Positions 30,163 to 43,296 are shown, counted from the first letter of the stretch. The stretch: 64,000 bases of DNA from Strongylocentrotus droebachiensis (GCA_035222895.1 JAVYIG010007849.1:32394-96393); one strand, 5' to 3'. Notes: generated by a model not told the origin, from the sequence alone. Translations and numbers: made by a program.

Positions 30163-31296
30163 TACCATTCTGGCTCCCAGTAGATGGTATGCCCATAACA
30201 CACTGTTCTAACTTATGCTGAGGTCAGTGACTGGTGACCTCTTCTTGTCTGTATAATGGCTGCTTACTGTGTGTCACTGCTACTGATCTATACATAGCAT
30301 GGGGTTATAGACTGGTGAACATGCTTCCTGACAAGCCAATATGCATGTACTAATCATGAAAGAATGTACGTGACATACTAATGAGTGATTTCTCATTAGA
30401 GGGACTGTCATAGATATCTTGCCTGAATAAATAACCTGTGAATGCACAGTATAGTTTTGAGAGTGGGTATGGCACCACTCACATGGCCTGTCAATACAGA
30501 ATGGTGACCATCTCTTCTTCACATAATCAATATTTATAATGTAAATATAGCTGTGAGAAGAGGCAAACACCATTCAGAATGAGAGTGGCATACAAATATA
30601 ACTGGTAGAACCTCAAAGAACCTCATTATGTTCAATATGACAGAAATATCATTTTAATTGAATGCCTTAGTAAAGAGGCCTTACTTTTAATGTCATAATT
30701 CAAATGCATGTATTATTTTGTGAAAATTAGTCATTTTTTATCCTTTTGGCTGGACGGTGTGATCCCTTAAAAAAATCATGAAGTGTTAAATTTCTCACTA
30801 CAAATTATATAAGCTTAAATACATTTTTATTTTCTAGTAATTTTACAACTTTATTGATTTTAGGAAGGTAAATTACAAGATATAAAAAGAAGGGAAAATA
30901 TGTTACCGATTTAACTTTTAACCACACTACTAAAGAGTAATATAACCCACAGTCAGCACTATTTAAGTATGTATTACATGTGTATGACATACTACAACAC
31001 TTACAAATGAATATTTTAATCACTTGTATACAATTTCCTATAAAACATGCAATGCCCACCTACATGTACTACATGTATTGTGATGATATAGACATACTAA
31101 AATGATAGAACTTAGCAAATGACTATTGCAATCATTACTATTCTAACAAACAGCAAGCAATGTGAATGGATTACACGTATTCTGCTTTCTATTGACATAT
31201 GAAAAAGATGGCAAATGAAAAAATATTCTGATTAACCGTATTCAAATATCCTATATAAAATACTTCTCGTTTATCATGCATTTTCTGTTTGGACCA
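30163..31296. other. Intergenic, nothing recognised
   Basis: No coding or structural signal that I can support. Confidence 0.4.
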
Positions 31297-31444
31297 GGGC
31301 CCCATTTCACAAAACTTGTCATCAGTGACATATGACAGTTTTTGTTATAAGCTAGTGAAATCCTTGCTTCTGATTGGCTATCAGCAGATTTGTCACTGAA
31401 TTTTGTAATTTGTCATTGAGAAAAGGTTTTGTGAAACGGGTCCC
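31297..31444. mobile_element. MITE family A copy 6
   Basis: GGGCCCCATTTCACAAAAC to TTTTGTGAAACGGGTCCC, same orientation as 25067. Confidence 0.87.
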
Positions 31445-31725
31445 GGAATGGCGTTGATACGAGTCAGCGCCCTTCTTGCTCAAACCCAACAATATGTATG
31501 GTGATGTCTAGAGACAGACATGAAAGGAAATGAATAACCTGGTCAGTGGTGTTCAATATATAATGACCTTCTCTTTCTCCAGTAATCAGTATGTAAATGA
31601 GAAACACTTAGCGATGAGCATGCGGGGTTGCAGCTAGCCTACGGCTATACCACTAGTCTAACAAGTCTCTACAGAGATGGAGAGAGATGATCATTCTCAG
31701 AATATGACGGACAGGCCTTGTCCGA

Positions 31726-32397
31726 ACGTTTCCCTTGCCATGAAAGACGTTTCCCTTGCCATGAAAGACGTTTCCCTTGCCATGAAAGACGTTTCCCTTG
31801 CCATGAAAGACGTTTCCCTTGCCATGAAAGACGTTTCCCTTGCCATGAAAGACGTTTCCTTTGCCATGAAAGACGTTTCCCTTGCCATGAAAGACGTTTC
31901 CCTTGCCATGAAAGATGTTTCCCTTGCCATGAAAGACGTTTCCCTTGCCATGAAAGACGTTTCCTTTGCCATGAAAGACGTTTCCCTTGCCATGAAAGAC
32001 GTTTCCCTTGCCATGAAAGACGTTTCCCTTGCCATGAAAGACGTTTCCCTTGCCATGAAAGACGTTTCCTTTGCCATGAAAGACGTTTCCCTTGCCATGA
32101 AAGACGTTTCCCTTGCCATGAAAGACGTTTCGCTTGCCATGAAAGACGTTTCCCTTGCCATGACAGACGTTTCCCTTGCCATGAAAGACGTTTCCCTTGC
32201 CATGACAGACGTTTCGCTTGCCATGAAAGACGTTTCCCTTGCCATGAAAGACGTTTCGCTTGCCATGAAAGACGTTTCCCTTGCCATGAAAGACGTTTCC
32301 CTTGCCATGAAAGACGTTTCCCTTGCCATGAAAGACGTTTCCCTTGCCATGAAAGACGTTTCCTTTGCCATGAAAGACGTTTCCCTTGCCATGAAAG
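31726..32397. repeat. 21-bp minisatellite, 32 units
   Basis: Unit ACGTTTCCCTTGCCATGAAAG, head to tail. A CCTTTGCC variant falls in units 7, 12, 17 and 31, so three sit exactly five units (105 bp) apart. GACAGAC variants sit in units 21 and 23. The 21-bp period leaves several frames open on both strands, which explains 230-280-residue open frames without a gene. Confidence 0.97.
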
Positions 32398-33171
32398 GCA
32401 TTTTCCATAGTTATTGAAAGCTTTTTGAAGGTTCAAAACTGAACAAGCAAGGAGGGGTTGGGTTGGTAGGTCTAGGGGTATCATGCCTGCCGTCTCCCAT
32501 CCCATTTAACCCCCTCCTCCCCCCCCCCCCCTCCTCCAACCTCTTGGCCTATGAAATATTAAAATATTATGCAAAGAAAAAAACAGCATCATCAATCCAT
32601 CATCCTGGTTTACATCATCCATTTTACACGCTGTGGGGGTGGACATTTAATTTCCCTTATCACTCTAATTCATTTTTGAAATATAGTTCATTCCGTATTT
32701 TATGCATATTCTTGTCACGATTAAAAACTACTTGTATAAAAGTACAACAATATCTATCATTTCAATTTATATGATAATTGTAAACTACACTGATAAATCA
32801 TGTAAACATCACTTCAGTTTGCACTAGTGAGTAAACTAGCTGGCATTAATCAAATTGTACAAATGCATTTATATTTGCATGTACATGTATCTAAAAATAA
32901 TTCTCAAGGCTCTTTTTAACAGACCTAAATCGAACCCATTTATCTTCACTTTCTATTCATGTGTTCCACAATATATTATGTGTGCAGCATACTAGTTTAC
33001 ACAGTCGACTAATTCATCTTCGCGCAGCATGACTGTGCTTGACATCATTATGAGCTCCAATAAACACTCTGTACACTCTAATTAAAGTCCCTGTCAGAAG
33101 CGAAAAGGAAATAAGATTAATGATATATCAACGGAAGGCGAATAAGCCATAGATTACAATAATATTGATTA
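32398..33171. other. Intergenic, nothing firm
   Basis: Poly-C tract at 32516-32533. The block 33000-33165 is non-repetitive and has several GATTA/TAATC and TAATTA motifs, but this is weak evidence for regulation. Confidence 0.35.
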
Positions 33172-33256
33172 CAGTCAAACCGGCCTACAGTGACCACTCA
33201 AGAGAAACAAAAAATGTGGTCTTTGTAGACAGGTGGTCACTAAAGCAGGTTTGAAT
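33172..33256. mobile_element. GTCAAACC element, short copy
   Basis: CAGTCAAACCGGCCTACAGT through GTGGTCTTTGTAGACAGGTG to AAGCAGGTTTGA, matching 14025-14200. Confidence 0.7.
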
Positions 33257-34250
33257 GATATGCCGTTTTAGTGTCTGTCAAAGGGGTAACAGCTCTCTCT
33301 CTGAAACTTCAAATCTAAATGCTTGAAAATTTAAAGTTTTTGAGCAAAAGAACTACCTTTTGGTCTGATGATATTGTCTTATGTGGAGTACACACAATGA
33401 TTTGCATTAATTAAGCACAGCTCACCACTTCAGCTAAATAGGTGAGCTGACATCAACTAAACTGCCAAAAACTGGACCCCTGTTGACCTGTGATTTGGAG
33501 GGGTGCAGACAATGAGGTTTTAATTTGCTATTGCGCAATACTGAAAGCAAATATATTTGTTATTCCTTTACATTTGTGTTCTATTCAGCCTTACATTGAT
33601 TATAAAGTTGTATTTTCATCGGATAGGGTCTTTAAATCTGACAGCTCTAGATATCCGTTACACTTTGTACTCTGGTAACAAAGGCAAACCCCTTTTTTCT
33701 GAATAATCATTGAAAGCTTTTCATCCATGTCTAAGTTTAGCTTCTGTCTCTTTCTCTGTAATATTTGACATGAGTAAATACACTAATACAGAACCAATTA
33801 CACTTGATCAGCAGGTGGGTTATATGTTCTATTTTTCTTTTTTTGTGTGTGCATCATGTAAACAAGACACTACCTAAGAGGGGTGTGGAGCTGATCTATA
33901 ATAAAACTTTATTTTCAAAAAGCTTTGTCAGTTTGTGCAGAAAATCTCAATGTTTCTGACTCTTTTTTCTTCTTTTTGGTAGAAAATTATTTTATTACAA
34001 CTTCAAAATGATTAAATTAAGATTTTAATTGATTTGACAGAGTTGAAGCAGTAATTATTTTTTCTTGGAAATCAGGCTAGCCATACCAAAACAAGATTGT
34101 GCAGAAAAGAGTATTGAAAGCCAAGAGCAGCCAATGCGCGTCCAATTATCCAGACGGTATGATAACAAGACATAGGGCTATTTTTGTTACATGTGCCGTA
34201 ATATCATAATACAATGCTCTACAGTGTGATGTTTCAAGGGATCATTTGCA
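33257..34250. other. Intergenic, nothing recognised
   Basis: No feature supported. Confidence 0.4.
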
Positions 34251-34322
34251 TCCCCCCTCCACCCCTCCCCCACCCCCTCCCTCCCCCCCCCCCTCCCTCC
34301 CCCCCTCTCTCTCTCTCTCTCT
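34250..34322. repeat. C-rich then (CT)n low complexity
   Basis: CCCCTCC-type repeats followed by (CT)8. Confidence 0.85.
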
Positions 34323-34686
34323 GACATGTAATTTTCTTGTAATTCAGGGTTACCGTATAGCGAATGATGTAGGCGACAGAGCAAATCCTATCTGCTAATT
34401 AAGGCTACATGAATGTTCTCCATCCCAAAATAATTATGCTAATTGCATTTGTGTGAATGTACATGTATATTGACTATTCATGTACCCCTTCCATGCGAAA
34501 TTGTGAATATTTTTCACCAAATCCATGGCTATATACATGTATATGCATGGACAACGAAAAGAAACTGTATGAGCCTTATGAACCGAGCCGATTAGTTGTA
34601 CATTCGTAAAAGACTGTAATTACTTTATGGACATAAATTGATGCCAAACATAGAATTCTGCTTTGTATGAGTAGTAGATGAGTGTC

Positions 34687-35057
34687 TTAAAGGTAAAGAT
34701 CAGTTTTGGAAACGCCCTCCTCTGTTAAAAGAATATGTGTTGACTAATACGTGATGATACAAATTTTGCCGAGAAACCGCCTACTAATTGATATATTTGG
34801 TAAATTATCATATCTATTTGGACCTGATAGATATCGCGCACGTGTCCGGCACGTGTCACGTAGTCCCATATACATCTTTCTATGTACAGTGCTTGTAACT
34901 TTAGCAAGACTGGGCCAAATTTCTTATCATTTTGATGATTCCAGAACCTAGCAGTACACACAAATACTTATATGCGAGACAATCAACCTTTCTGATCGAT
35001 TCCACAACGTTTCTTTCACAATGCAATCGCATGACCAGAACTGGTCTTTATCTTTAA
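34687..35057. mobile_element. TTAA-flanked element, family C copy 3
   Basis: TTAA-AGGTAAAGATCAG to CTGGTCTTTATCT-TTAA, about 371 bp. Confidence 0.83.
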
Positions 35058-35479
35058 AACTTAGCCCTATCAACTCATTGATTACTGAATTCTGTCATTC
35101 CCATACACTTAATACAGGTACTACCCGGCTCCAGTAGACAATGGATTAAGTCTAAAATGAGATAATAATTTTAATAACTTAGAGCTTCTGAAAAGGAAAA
35201 AATTAAGGTGTTTCTTCTTCAATGACGAGGGTATAATTTCATGCCTATGATTACCTGTACAGTGAACTGTAAATTGAATAAATATTGTATGAAAGCGATA
35301 TGTGCAGGCACATGCATAATACATCACATGGTACACTGCAATCAAATTGTGTATGATTAATGCTTCAGTTGCTTTGTTCGCCTCTCTCTGCATGGTCACT
35401 TGTTTGCCACATGTGCACTTTTGCACAAAAAACAATGCTATTTGTATGGCACAGTTTGTAGCATTTTAGGGATAGGTAT

Positions 35480-36425
35480 GAGCTGGCTAAGAGCTATTGA
35501 AATATGGTTTTTATACACTCATTCTATCGTGAGAGATATGCTACTACAACATGGGTGTGTTTACAAAGAGATGTGACATTTTAATATGAGCTGGTGGTGG
35601 GAACATGCTTTTTGTAAACCCTCTCTATGGTGAGAAACTGTACAGCATGGTGTGTTCACATAGAGATGGAACATTTTTATGGAAAGGTATGAGCTGGCTA
35701 TTGAAACATGATTTTAATACACTCATTCCATTGTGAGAAAATGTATGCTACTACAACATGGGTGTGTTTACATAGAGATGTATCATTTTGTAGAAGGTTA
35801 CGAGCTGGTGGTGGGAACATGCTTTTTTGTACACCCTCTTGATGGTGAGAGACTGTATGTTACTACAGCATGGTGTGTTCACACAGAGATGGAACATGTT
35901 TATGGAAAGGTTTGAGCTGGTGGTGGAAACATGCTTTTTGAACACTCATTCTATCATTAGAGACTGTATGTTACTGCAGCATAGAGTGTTTACACAGAGA
36001 TGTAGCGTCTTAGGGAAAGGTATAATAAGCTGATAGTGGAAACATACTTTTCATATACCGGTACTCATTCTATCATTAGAGACTGTATGTTGCTACAGCA
36101 TAGATTGTTTACACAGAGATGTAGCGTCTTAGGGAAAGGTGTGAGCTGATAGTGGAAACATACTTTTCATATACCGGTACTCATTCTATCATTAGAGACT
36201 GTATGTTGCTACAGCATAGATTGTTTACACAGAGATGTAGCGTCTTAGGGAAAGGTGTGAGCTGGTGGTGGAAACATACTTTTCATATACCGGTACTCAT
36301 TCTATCATTAGAGACTGTATGTTGCTACAGCATAGACTGTTTGAGATGTAGCGTCTCAGGGAAAGGTATGAGCTGGTGGTGGGAACATGCTTTTGCGAGA
36401 GCGAGGGAATGTTTGCATTAGGATG
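35480..36425. repeat. ~115-bp tandem repeat array, about eight units
   Basis: GAGACTGTATGT recurs at about 35849, 35959, 36079, 36197 and 36310 (110-120 bp apart), with GAGCTGGTGGTGG, ACACTCATTCTAT and TTACACAGAGATGTAGCG in each unit. The left units are more diverged; the right units are nearly identical, indicating recent expansion there. Confidence 0.9.
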
Positions 36426-37225
36426 TGATCTGTAAGAATAGCCTGAATATAGCAAACAACATTGTTTCACTTTCGAGTTCCATTTTATAGAATTATGATA
36501 ATCATATGAACACCCATATCTCCTGTATCTTTAAATCATCCCCCTCCCCTTTCTTTCTCTCTCGCTTCTATTCCTGTTGCCACCTCTCTCTTCATCATTC
36601 TCTTTTGTCTATGTGTCTTTCGGTCTCCACTCTCCCTATATATGTTTATCTTTTCGTATAGACTTGCCTACAGCTGTCTACCTATTGTGCCCCCCCCCCC
36701 CCCTCCCCTTCTCCAACCCACTTTCTTTCTCTCTCTCTCTCTCTTTCTCTCAACCCCCAGTCTCCCTTTCTCTATATCTCCTATCTCTCTCTCTCTAATT
36801 CCTCTCTCCTTTTTTTGAGGGGAAAGGGGAGCCTCTCTCTTTCATATATTCCAAGCCCCCTCCTCTCTCTCTCCCATCCTAGTGTATATCACCCCTCTCT
36901 CCCCTTTCCAGTCTCTCTCGCTACCTCTCTGTCCTTCGTATTCTCACTATATCTATCAGTCCCCAACCCTCTCTCTCTCTCTCTCTGTATATATATATAT
37001 CTCACCCTCTCTCTTCCCCCTCTCTTTCTGTCTTTCTATATTTATATATAGCTCTCCATCTCTCCATCTCTCCCTCTCCCCATCTCTCTCTCTCTCACAC
37101 ACACACTCATACACAGTCTCTCCCTACCCCTTTTTTTCTCATCCATAGTCTCAATACATCTATCAACATCTCTCTCGCTCTCTCTCTCTTTCTCTATCCC
37201 TCCTCCCACGGTCTACTCCCACCAC
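36426..37225. repeat. CT-rich low-complexity region
   Basis: (CT)n, (TATA)n and poly-C stretches from about 36540 to 37200. Ser/Leu-rich open frames are artefacts. Confidence 0.8.
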
Positions 37226-38061
37226 CCTGCCATGTTGCAGCATGTACTCAATATAATAAATTGTCTCCTGCATTATCAAACAAGATTAATGAAATTGCAT
37301 CAACTAATTCACATTATTCAATTATGATACGTGTGGTGCAGAGAATCCCATTGTTAAAGCATATCACCTTAATCAGTTTAGCTGCACGAATCGCTCAGTG
37401 CCATGCTACATTGTGTGGTCTAGATGTGGAAAACTGTCAAAAGATCTCCGGTAGAATACAGTGACAACATTAAAATTGCCACAACGCTATCGCACTTTCA
37501 CTGTGCTACCAGATTCCCAATGAGCCTTCGCAAATAACCATATTCTCACACTGCTCTAAATTCAGTAGAGTGATTTTTCTGGGGATTTGGAGGTGGGTGA
37601 GGGTTTTCTGTTTTTATCACTACATGTACATGTGACAATAAATTCATGATTAATTCTAAAACATATGCAGTTTTTTTTTTACGTGGGTTAATATAACATC
37701 ACTTCCAAACAATATAGTAGTTGATGTACTATGTTGATTGTAGCGCTGGACTAATTATATCAATAGTGCTCATGGTTTGAAAAGAAAATCCTTGTAGTAA
37801 GTCATTACACTGCTGACATCATTACATTGAGTGACTATGGACTTCATGTCCTCAAGTTGAATGCATACATTAATTAACATGTAAGTTGATAATTAAAAGA
37901 GATATCGAGAGAAGGATAAGTGCTTTTCAATCATTTCCCTTCATGATCGTGTCTAATGGTATATCACATGCAACCGGGTATCAGCATGTTACATCCATCA
38001 TGAGGCCACTCCAGAAAAAAACTGTGTTTCCCGATCGCCCTGAATGTTTCACTTGATCCAA
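37226..38061. other. Non-repetitive intergenic block
   Basis: 37240-37560 is free of visible repeats and moderately GC-balanced, unlike its surroundings. It could be a conserved non-coding element, but nothing identifies it. Confidence 0.3.
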
Positions 38062-38304
38062 GGGTGCGTTCAATCAACACTTTTTCTCCCAAGAATCACG
38101 GTTTTCAAAAACGTTTAGTTTAAAACACGTTTGCGTTCAAGCGATATTTTGTGTGATGAGCAGTGGCTGGGCTTGAAATGAGCGAGAATCAGCGTTGATG
38201 AGAAATCGCTTGAACGCTCTCCCGCAGTAACCGTGTTTTTTAACGGCGTTTCGATTCGTGATTCGTGTTTGTGATTCTAGCATCAAAATTGCTTGAACGC
38301 ACCC
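38062..38304. mobile_element. Palindromic MITE, GGGTGCGTTCAA ends
   Basis: Ends GGGTGCGTTCAA and TTGAACGCACCC. Internal arms contain AAACACGTTTGCG and CAGTAACCGTGTTTTTTAACG. Related to 52936-53308. Confidence 0.8.
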
Positions 38305-38969
38305 ATAAACAATCCAAAGCGGGAATTTACAGAGCGCCAGTATCTTGTTGCCTAATCAAAGGTGCTGATTATCGAGACTGACAAATTACAGAATTATCTG
38401 TTCATGTTTCATCTGGGAAAGTTGAGTAGTGACTAATTGTAAGCAAGGTGGATTAGGTATGTCTTTAGTAATTGGGTTTTGAAAGTAGATCACAATAGGT
38501 CACAACAGGAAAGATACCCGTGCAGAGCTGCCAACCCTGTGCGACCGAAAAAAGGAACCATGATGGCAAAAAAGAAGGAATTTCAAGCCCAAAAAAGGAA
38601 ATCATTAAAATGAACTTACAATCAGGCGCGACATCATCTTATTTTTATATTTTTTAAAATTTTGAACAAGAGTTTTCTAGCACTAAACCTCCCTCTCTCT
38701 AGTCCTCCGATTTATCTTCACCAATCTCTTCTGACCATGCGTGTAATTATACGAGCCATATTTTGACCCTCTTGCATGCATCGCACCCCGGCCGGTCGGT
38801 CGGTCGAGCGGAGTTCTTATTCAGCCCGTGAGCGTGGTGTAGGCTTAATTAGCATTTGGATGCTTACTGAAGGTCGCATCGACAAGCACTTGATCAGAAA
38901 ATGCGTCATTCGAGTCATCCATCACATTGCGCATCAACGATCCACTAGACATTTGCAGATGTGAGAGAA
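38305..38969. other. Intergenic, nothing recognised
   Basis: Contains a short (CGGT)n at 38793-38804. Confidence 0.4.
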
Positions 38970-39770
38970 TATCAGGTGGTCCAGTGGTTTGCTCACGGAC
39001 TCTCAGTTGAGAAGGGGTGGGTTCAAATCTCAGTGTCAGATGGCGCTTGATGAGAGAGAATATCAGGTGGTCCAGTGGTTTGCTCACTGACTCACAGTTG
39101 AGAAGGGGTGGGTTCAAATCTCACTGTCAGATGGCACATGATGAGAGAGAATGTAAGGTGGTCCAGTGGTTTGCTCACTGACTCACAGTTGAGAAGGGAT
39201 GGGTTCAAATCTCACCGTCAGATGGCACTTGATGAGAGAGAATGGAAGGTGGTCCAGTGGTTCGCTCACTGACTCACAATTGAGAAGGGGTGGGTTCAAA
39301 TCTCACTGTCAGATGGCACTTGATGAGAGAGAATGTAAGGTGGTCCAGTGGTTCGCTCACTGACTCACAATTGAGAAGGGATGGGTTCAAATCTCACTGT
39401 CAGATGGCACTTGATGAGAGAGAATGTAAGGTGGTCCAGTGGTTTGCTCACTGACTCACAATTGAGAAGGGGTGGGTTTCAAATCTTAGTGTAAGGTGAC
39501 ATTTGATGAGAGAGGATGGTCCAGTGGTTCGCTCACTGACTCTCAATTGAGAAGGGGTGGGTTCAAATCTCAGTGTCAGATGGTACTTGATGAGTGAGAA
39601 TGTAAGGTGGTCCAGTGGTTTGCTCACTGACTCACAGTTGAGAAGGGGTGGGTTCAAATCTTGCTGTCAGATGGCACTTGATGAGAGAGAATGTAAGGTG
39701 GTCCAGTGGTTTGCTCACTGACTCACAGTTGAGAAGGGATGGGTTCAAATCTCAGTGTCAGGTGGTACTT
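38970..39770 (+). repeat. Tandem array of nine tRNA-like units (~91 bp)
   Basis: Each unit has GGTGGTCCAGTGGTT (A-box/D-arm-like), a 30-base middle with ACTGACTCACA, GGGTGGGTTCAAATCTCA (B-box/T-arm-like) and TGTCAGATGGCAC. A-box-like starts fall near 38975, 39067, 39158, 39249, 39340, 39431, 39509, 39606 and 39697. Two diverged relatives follow at about 40015 and 40180. The A-box resembles tRNA-Glu/Gly/Asp type; no functional cloverleaf is evident. Confidence 0.75.
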
Positions 39771-39894
39771 ACAAGGTATCCATTGATCAATATGCATCAA
39801 CATTGGCTACCAGTAGACATAATCACCTGACATTCACAGATTATGTGTCAGGTGGCACTTAATGAGAAAGGATGTCTTTACCCATCATAATGTG

Positions 39895-39985
39895 CATCAG
39901 CACTTATTTGCATTCATTTGTATTCATTCATTCATTTGTATTCATTCATTCATTTGCATCATTCATTAGCAGTCACTCATTTGTA
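39895..39985. repeat. (ATTCATTTGT)n short repeat
   Basis: Imperfect TTCATTCATTTGTA units. Confidence 0.8.
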
Positions 39986-40511
39986 TTCAGTTGCAGATAA
40001 AAAATGAATGTTGTTGGTTGGTCTAGTGGTTCATTCCCTTGACACTCAATGGAAAGTTTTAAGATTCAAATCTCACAGGTAGCATAACATGCATTATAAC
40101 ATGAGCCATCCTTCACAAGACACATCCACTATTCCCTAGACATGGTTTCTAGACATTCACAAATGTGAGAGGGTATTGAGTGTTGGTCGAGTGGTCCATT
40201 CAGTTGACATATAATCAGCGCCTTTGTTGAATCCTTTGAAATGTAAGCTTTAATATGTCACATTCTCAATAAAACATAAACCGGGACAAATCAATTTTTC
40301 AGATGCTTAAAAATTACAAAACTTGGTAAGGTAAGGGTATGAATAATTTAGAACTTAACTGTAGGCCTAACTCAATCTTTAAGAGAACAGTCATTTTACC
40401 ACGTCTTTTGGGTTGACCTGTACCTTTAAGTACGATGCAGACATGATATGATAACTAATACATCATCCTAATGCTATGCAAATCAGATTGTACTTTCCAT
40501 AGGTCAACACC

Positions 40512-40890
40512 AGGCCTGTCTTCATCAGCTCGAGATTGCCAAATAACCCACTATTTAAACTATCCTGATCGCAATTATCCAGTTAATTTGCGTCTTCATC
40601 AGCCCAAAGTTGCAATTAGCAGGATATTTGGTTTGCGATAATCATCCCAAGATTTATTGGGCTAGTTTGCGAAATATCCCGCTATTTGTCCGGTGCATCT
40701 TCACCAGCTTGAAGACTCACACGATGCATGAACGCTGAGCAAAATATCTTGAGCTAATTTCTCGAGCTCGAATTTCAAATTTTTAGGTCTAGTCTCGAGC
40801 TGATGAAGACACGTTTTGTAACTTCGGGATTATTGCCCAAATCAGAAATAGCGGGCTTTTTGGCAATCTCGAGCTGATGAGGACAGGCCT
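40512..40890. mobile_element. Intact palindromic element, TCTTCATCAGCTCGAG family
   Basis: 379 bp, ends AGGCCTGTCTTCATCAGCTC and GAGCTGATGAGGACAGGCCT; the inverted arms extend through TTGCCAAATA. It is the reference copy for 8345 and 19700. Confidence 0.88.
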
Positions 40891-41499
40891 AAAGTGTTAG
40901 ACCTGCAATATTAGCATGCTATATAGGGGATTGGGGTTCCCATTAACGGCAATAGCTGTAAATTGGCATCGCCACCCACTAATACATGGCATCAATCATT
41001 TTGATTCTATCACAAAGGCTTTGCATACCAACATTTTTTTGGAATAAAAATTTAATATCATAAAAAATATTAAAAAACAGCATTGGATGGATCCATAACA
41101 GAGGTATTGAGTGAATTTGGAAATTAACAGGAATTGGGTTTAACAGAATATCTTTCCATGAATAGAACTGAAGCTTTTCATTGCTAATATAAATTCAATA
41201 TTGATTTTTTATTTTAAGGAGCGAGGGGGGGGGGGTATAAAGCCACTGCTGGATAAAGGATGTAATTTCTCATAAAATGTCTCTATTCCACTCATTTTAT
41301 GTGTATTTCCACTGTGAAGATAATAATTTGGTACAAGGAAGTTCTTTGTTGCTGCTGCTGCTGCTATACTACCACTACTAATACTACTTCTACTTATTTC
41401 TTCTAATACTAATGAATAATACTTTTGTTAATCCCCCACATTAAATTCAAATATCCAAGTGTACAGGTAGTTCTTACCTCCTCCTTTTCGTATGTTCTT
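40891..41499. other. Intergenic, nothing recognised
   Basis: Poly-G at 41225-41234 and a (TGC)n stretch at 41349-41365. Confidence 0.4.
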
Positions 41500-41643
41500 T
41501 TATCGTTTAATTATTGAATTTTTTTCTACAAATTGTTTGTTTCTCTGTAATTTGTATATCATGTATTTGTACATATTGTATTGCATTTCCTTGTTTTTAT
41601 CTCTGCATGTGGAGATTAATAAATGAAATGAAATAAAATCAAA
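41500..41643 (+). mobile_element. LINE-type 3' tail
   Basis: Ends TGTGGAGATTAATAAATGAAA followed by (TGAAA)n-like repeats, the pattern of a truncated non-LTR retrotransposon 3' end. No coding remnant. Confidence 0.5.
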
Positions 41644-43290
41644 AGAAGCTATACAAATAGATTCCTCTGCGCTAAATTCAAAGGAAACAAAATGAAAAAA
41701 TATCCACGTATTTGCAAACACTGCCACGGGAACAGATATGAATCCTTCCACAATTTTCCTTTTTTTTACAATTAGAAATATGAAAAACCACTGCAAGGGT
41801 ACCTTTAATAATCTGACGCAGGTTAAAGCAGGGAAGCGAAACGCGTCGGCCCAGCGTGTGAAATCAATTAAGATGCTATATTGCAAGCGAAGACACGTGT
41901 ACCTAGTTATTACCTTCCAAGCTATAGAGCAGATACATACATTAAATCCCTCAACAACAAAAATGATCATGTAAGCAAACTATGCATACTTCAGTGTGTG
42001 AATGTAATTTTTTGTGCTTTTGTAAAATGATTGAAAGCGTGAATACGATGCGGCTGATTTCTTGCTGCTGTTAACTGCTAATATGTATGAATTGATTGAA
42101 AAATATGATTATGAAACTCCAACCATTGGAGAAGAAATCATTTTTTAAATTTGTATGCATGTTTGGACCCCCCCTTCCTACCATATCATTAGTTAGCTAA
42201 CTCATGACAAATCATCCACTTTTGTATTAATTTTATTAACATTTTCAACGTTGTTATTATTAGTAGTAGTAGTAGTAGTAGTAGTAGTAAAAGTAGAAGT
42301 ATTAGAGAAATGTAAAAAAAAACTTATTCAAATCAAAATCCGAACACAATTATTTGTCATGAGAATAGTTATCATACCAGGAACTATATCTGGGGATATC
42401 AATTCTTGAAATAAAATTGAAGATAGCAGAGAAAAACCATCAACAGGAAGTAGTAAAGACCTAGCCAAAACTAAACAGGATATTCACATTGAAATATATA
42501 AAAACAAAAACAACTACAAGAAGCCAAGAAACTAGCAGTCCTTGCCACATACATCTTAGCATCTTACGTCTTGTTTCTGGCAGAGCTATTACGCTTTAAG
42601 GGGAAGTCCATCCTGATATTAAGTTGGTTTTAATAGAAGCAGAAAAATGAGAGGAACCGGTGAGTGGAGGCTTCAGCAAAATCCAGTTAAAAAAAGAAAA
42701 AGTTATGAATTGTTTAGGTTGACAGGGAACAGAATTAGTAACACAGCGACATATCTAGCGAGCTCCGCTCCGAATTGCTCAGTGCAGAAAATGTCCTAAA
42801 CTTTCATATTCTTAGTTATTGATGACGGAATAGATTTGAATCATACAGGGGTTGGATAAAAACATATTTGCAATAACTTTATTCAAAGTGCATGCATTTC
42901 TGAATTTAAAAAAAAAGAAGGAAATTAGCCGTTTCTGTTCCAAATTTTCTTCTGTTAAGAGAGTCAAAGAGACCATAGATGAAAGAAGGTATAAGGGGGG
43001 GGGGGGGGGGCATCTTTATTTGCTGATATCGAAGTGAAAGTCTGACATTGAACTTGGATTAAGGAGGTCAGCCAAGTTGGGAAGCGGCAAAAAAGCAATG
43101 CCAAGGGAACAAATAATGTTTTTTACGTGACAATCACGAGGCTCTGTGAAAAACAAGTAAGGAAAAGAAAAACATCCCCTCTTGGAAATATCTGACTTTC
43201 TTGAGAAAATCTGGAATGAGATGAACAGAAAAGGGAATTTTGATACTGGTGCTTACAGCCTTAGACTTAGAGGGATCGAGACAGACTGAG
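41644..43290. other. Intergenic; mostly unique
   Basis: (TAG)n at 42257-42289 and poly-G at 42997-43010. The block 41650-41960 is GC-balanced and non-repetitive but has no identifiable function. Confidence 0.35.
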
Positions 43291-43294
43291 AAGC

Positions 43295-43296
<2 letters not shown>

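Noticed and set aside
31653-32505. Overlapping 230-280-residue open frames on both strands
   Set aside because: All derive from the 21-bp minisatellite, whose unit has no stop in several frames. Sequence is pure repeat, with no start context or homology.
37261-37464. 67-residue plus-strand frame as an exon
   Set aside because: No homology recognised and no convincing acceptor/donor pair.
38970-39770. CRISPR array
   Set aside because: Direct repeats are about 91 bp and contiguous, with no short unique spacers, in an animal genome. It is a tandem tRNA-like repeat.
41500-41974. 156-residue minus-strand frame
   Set aside because: Partly covers a LINE-type 3' tail and AT-rich unique DNA. No motif or splice support.
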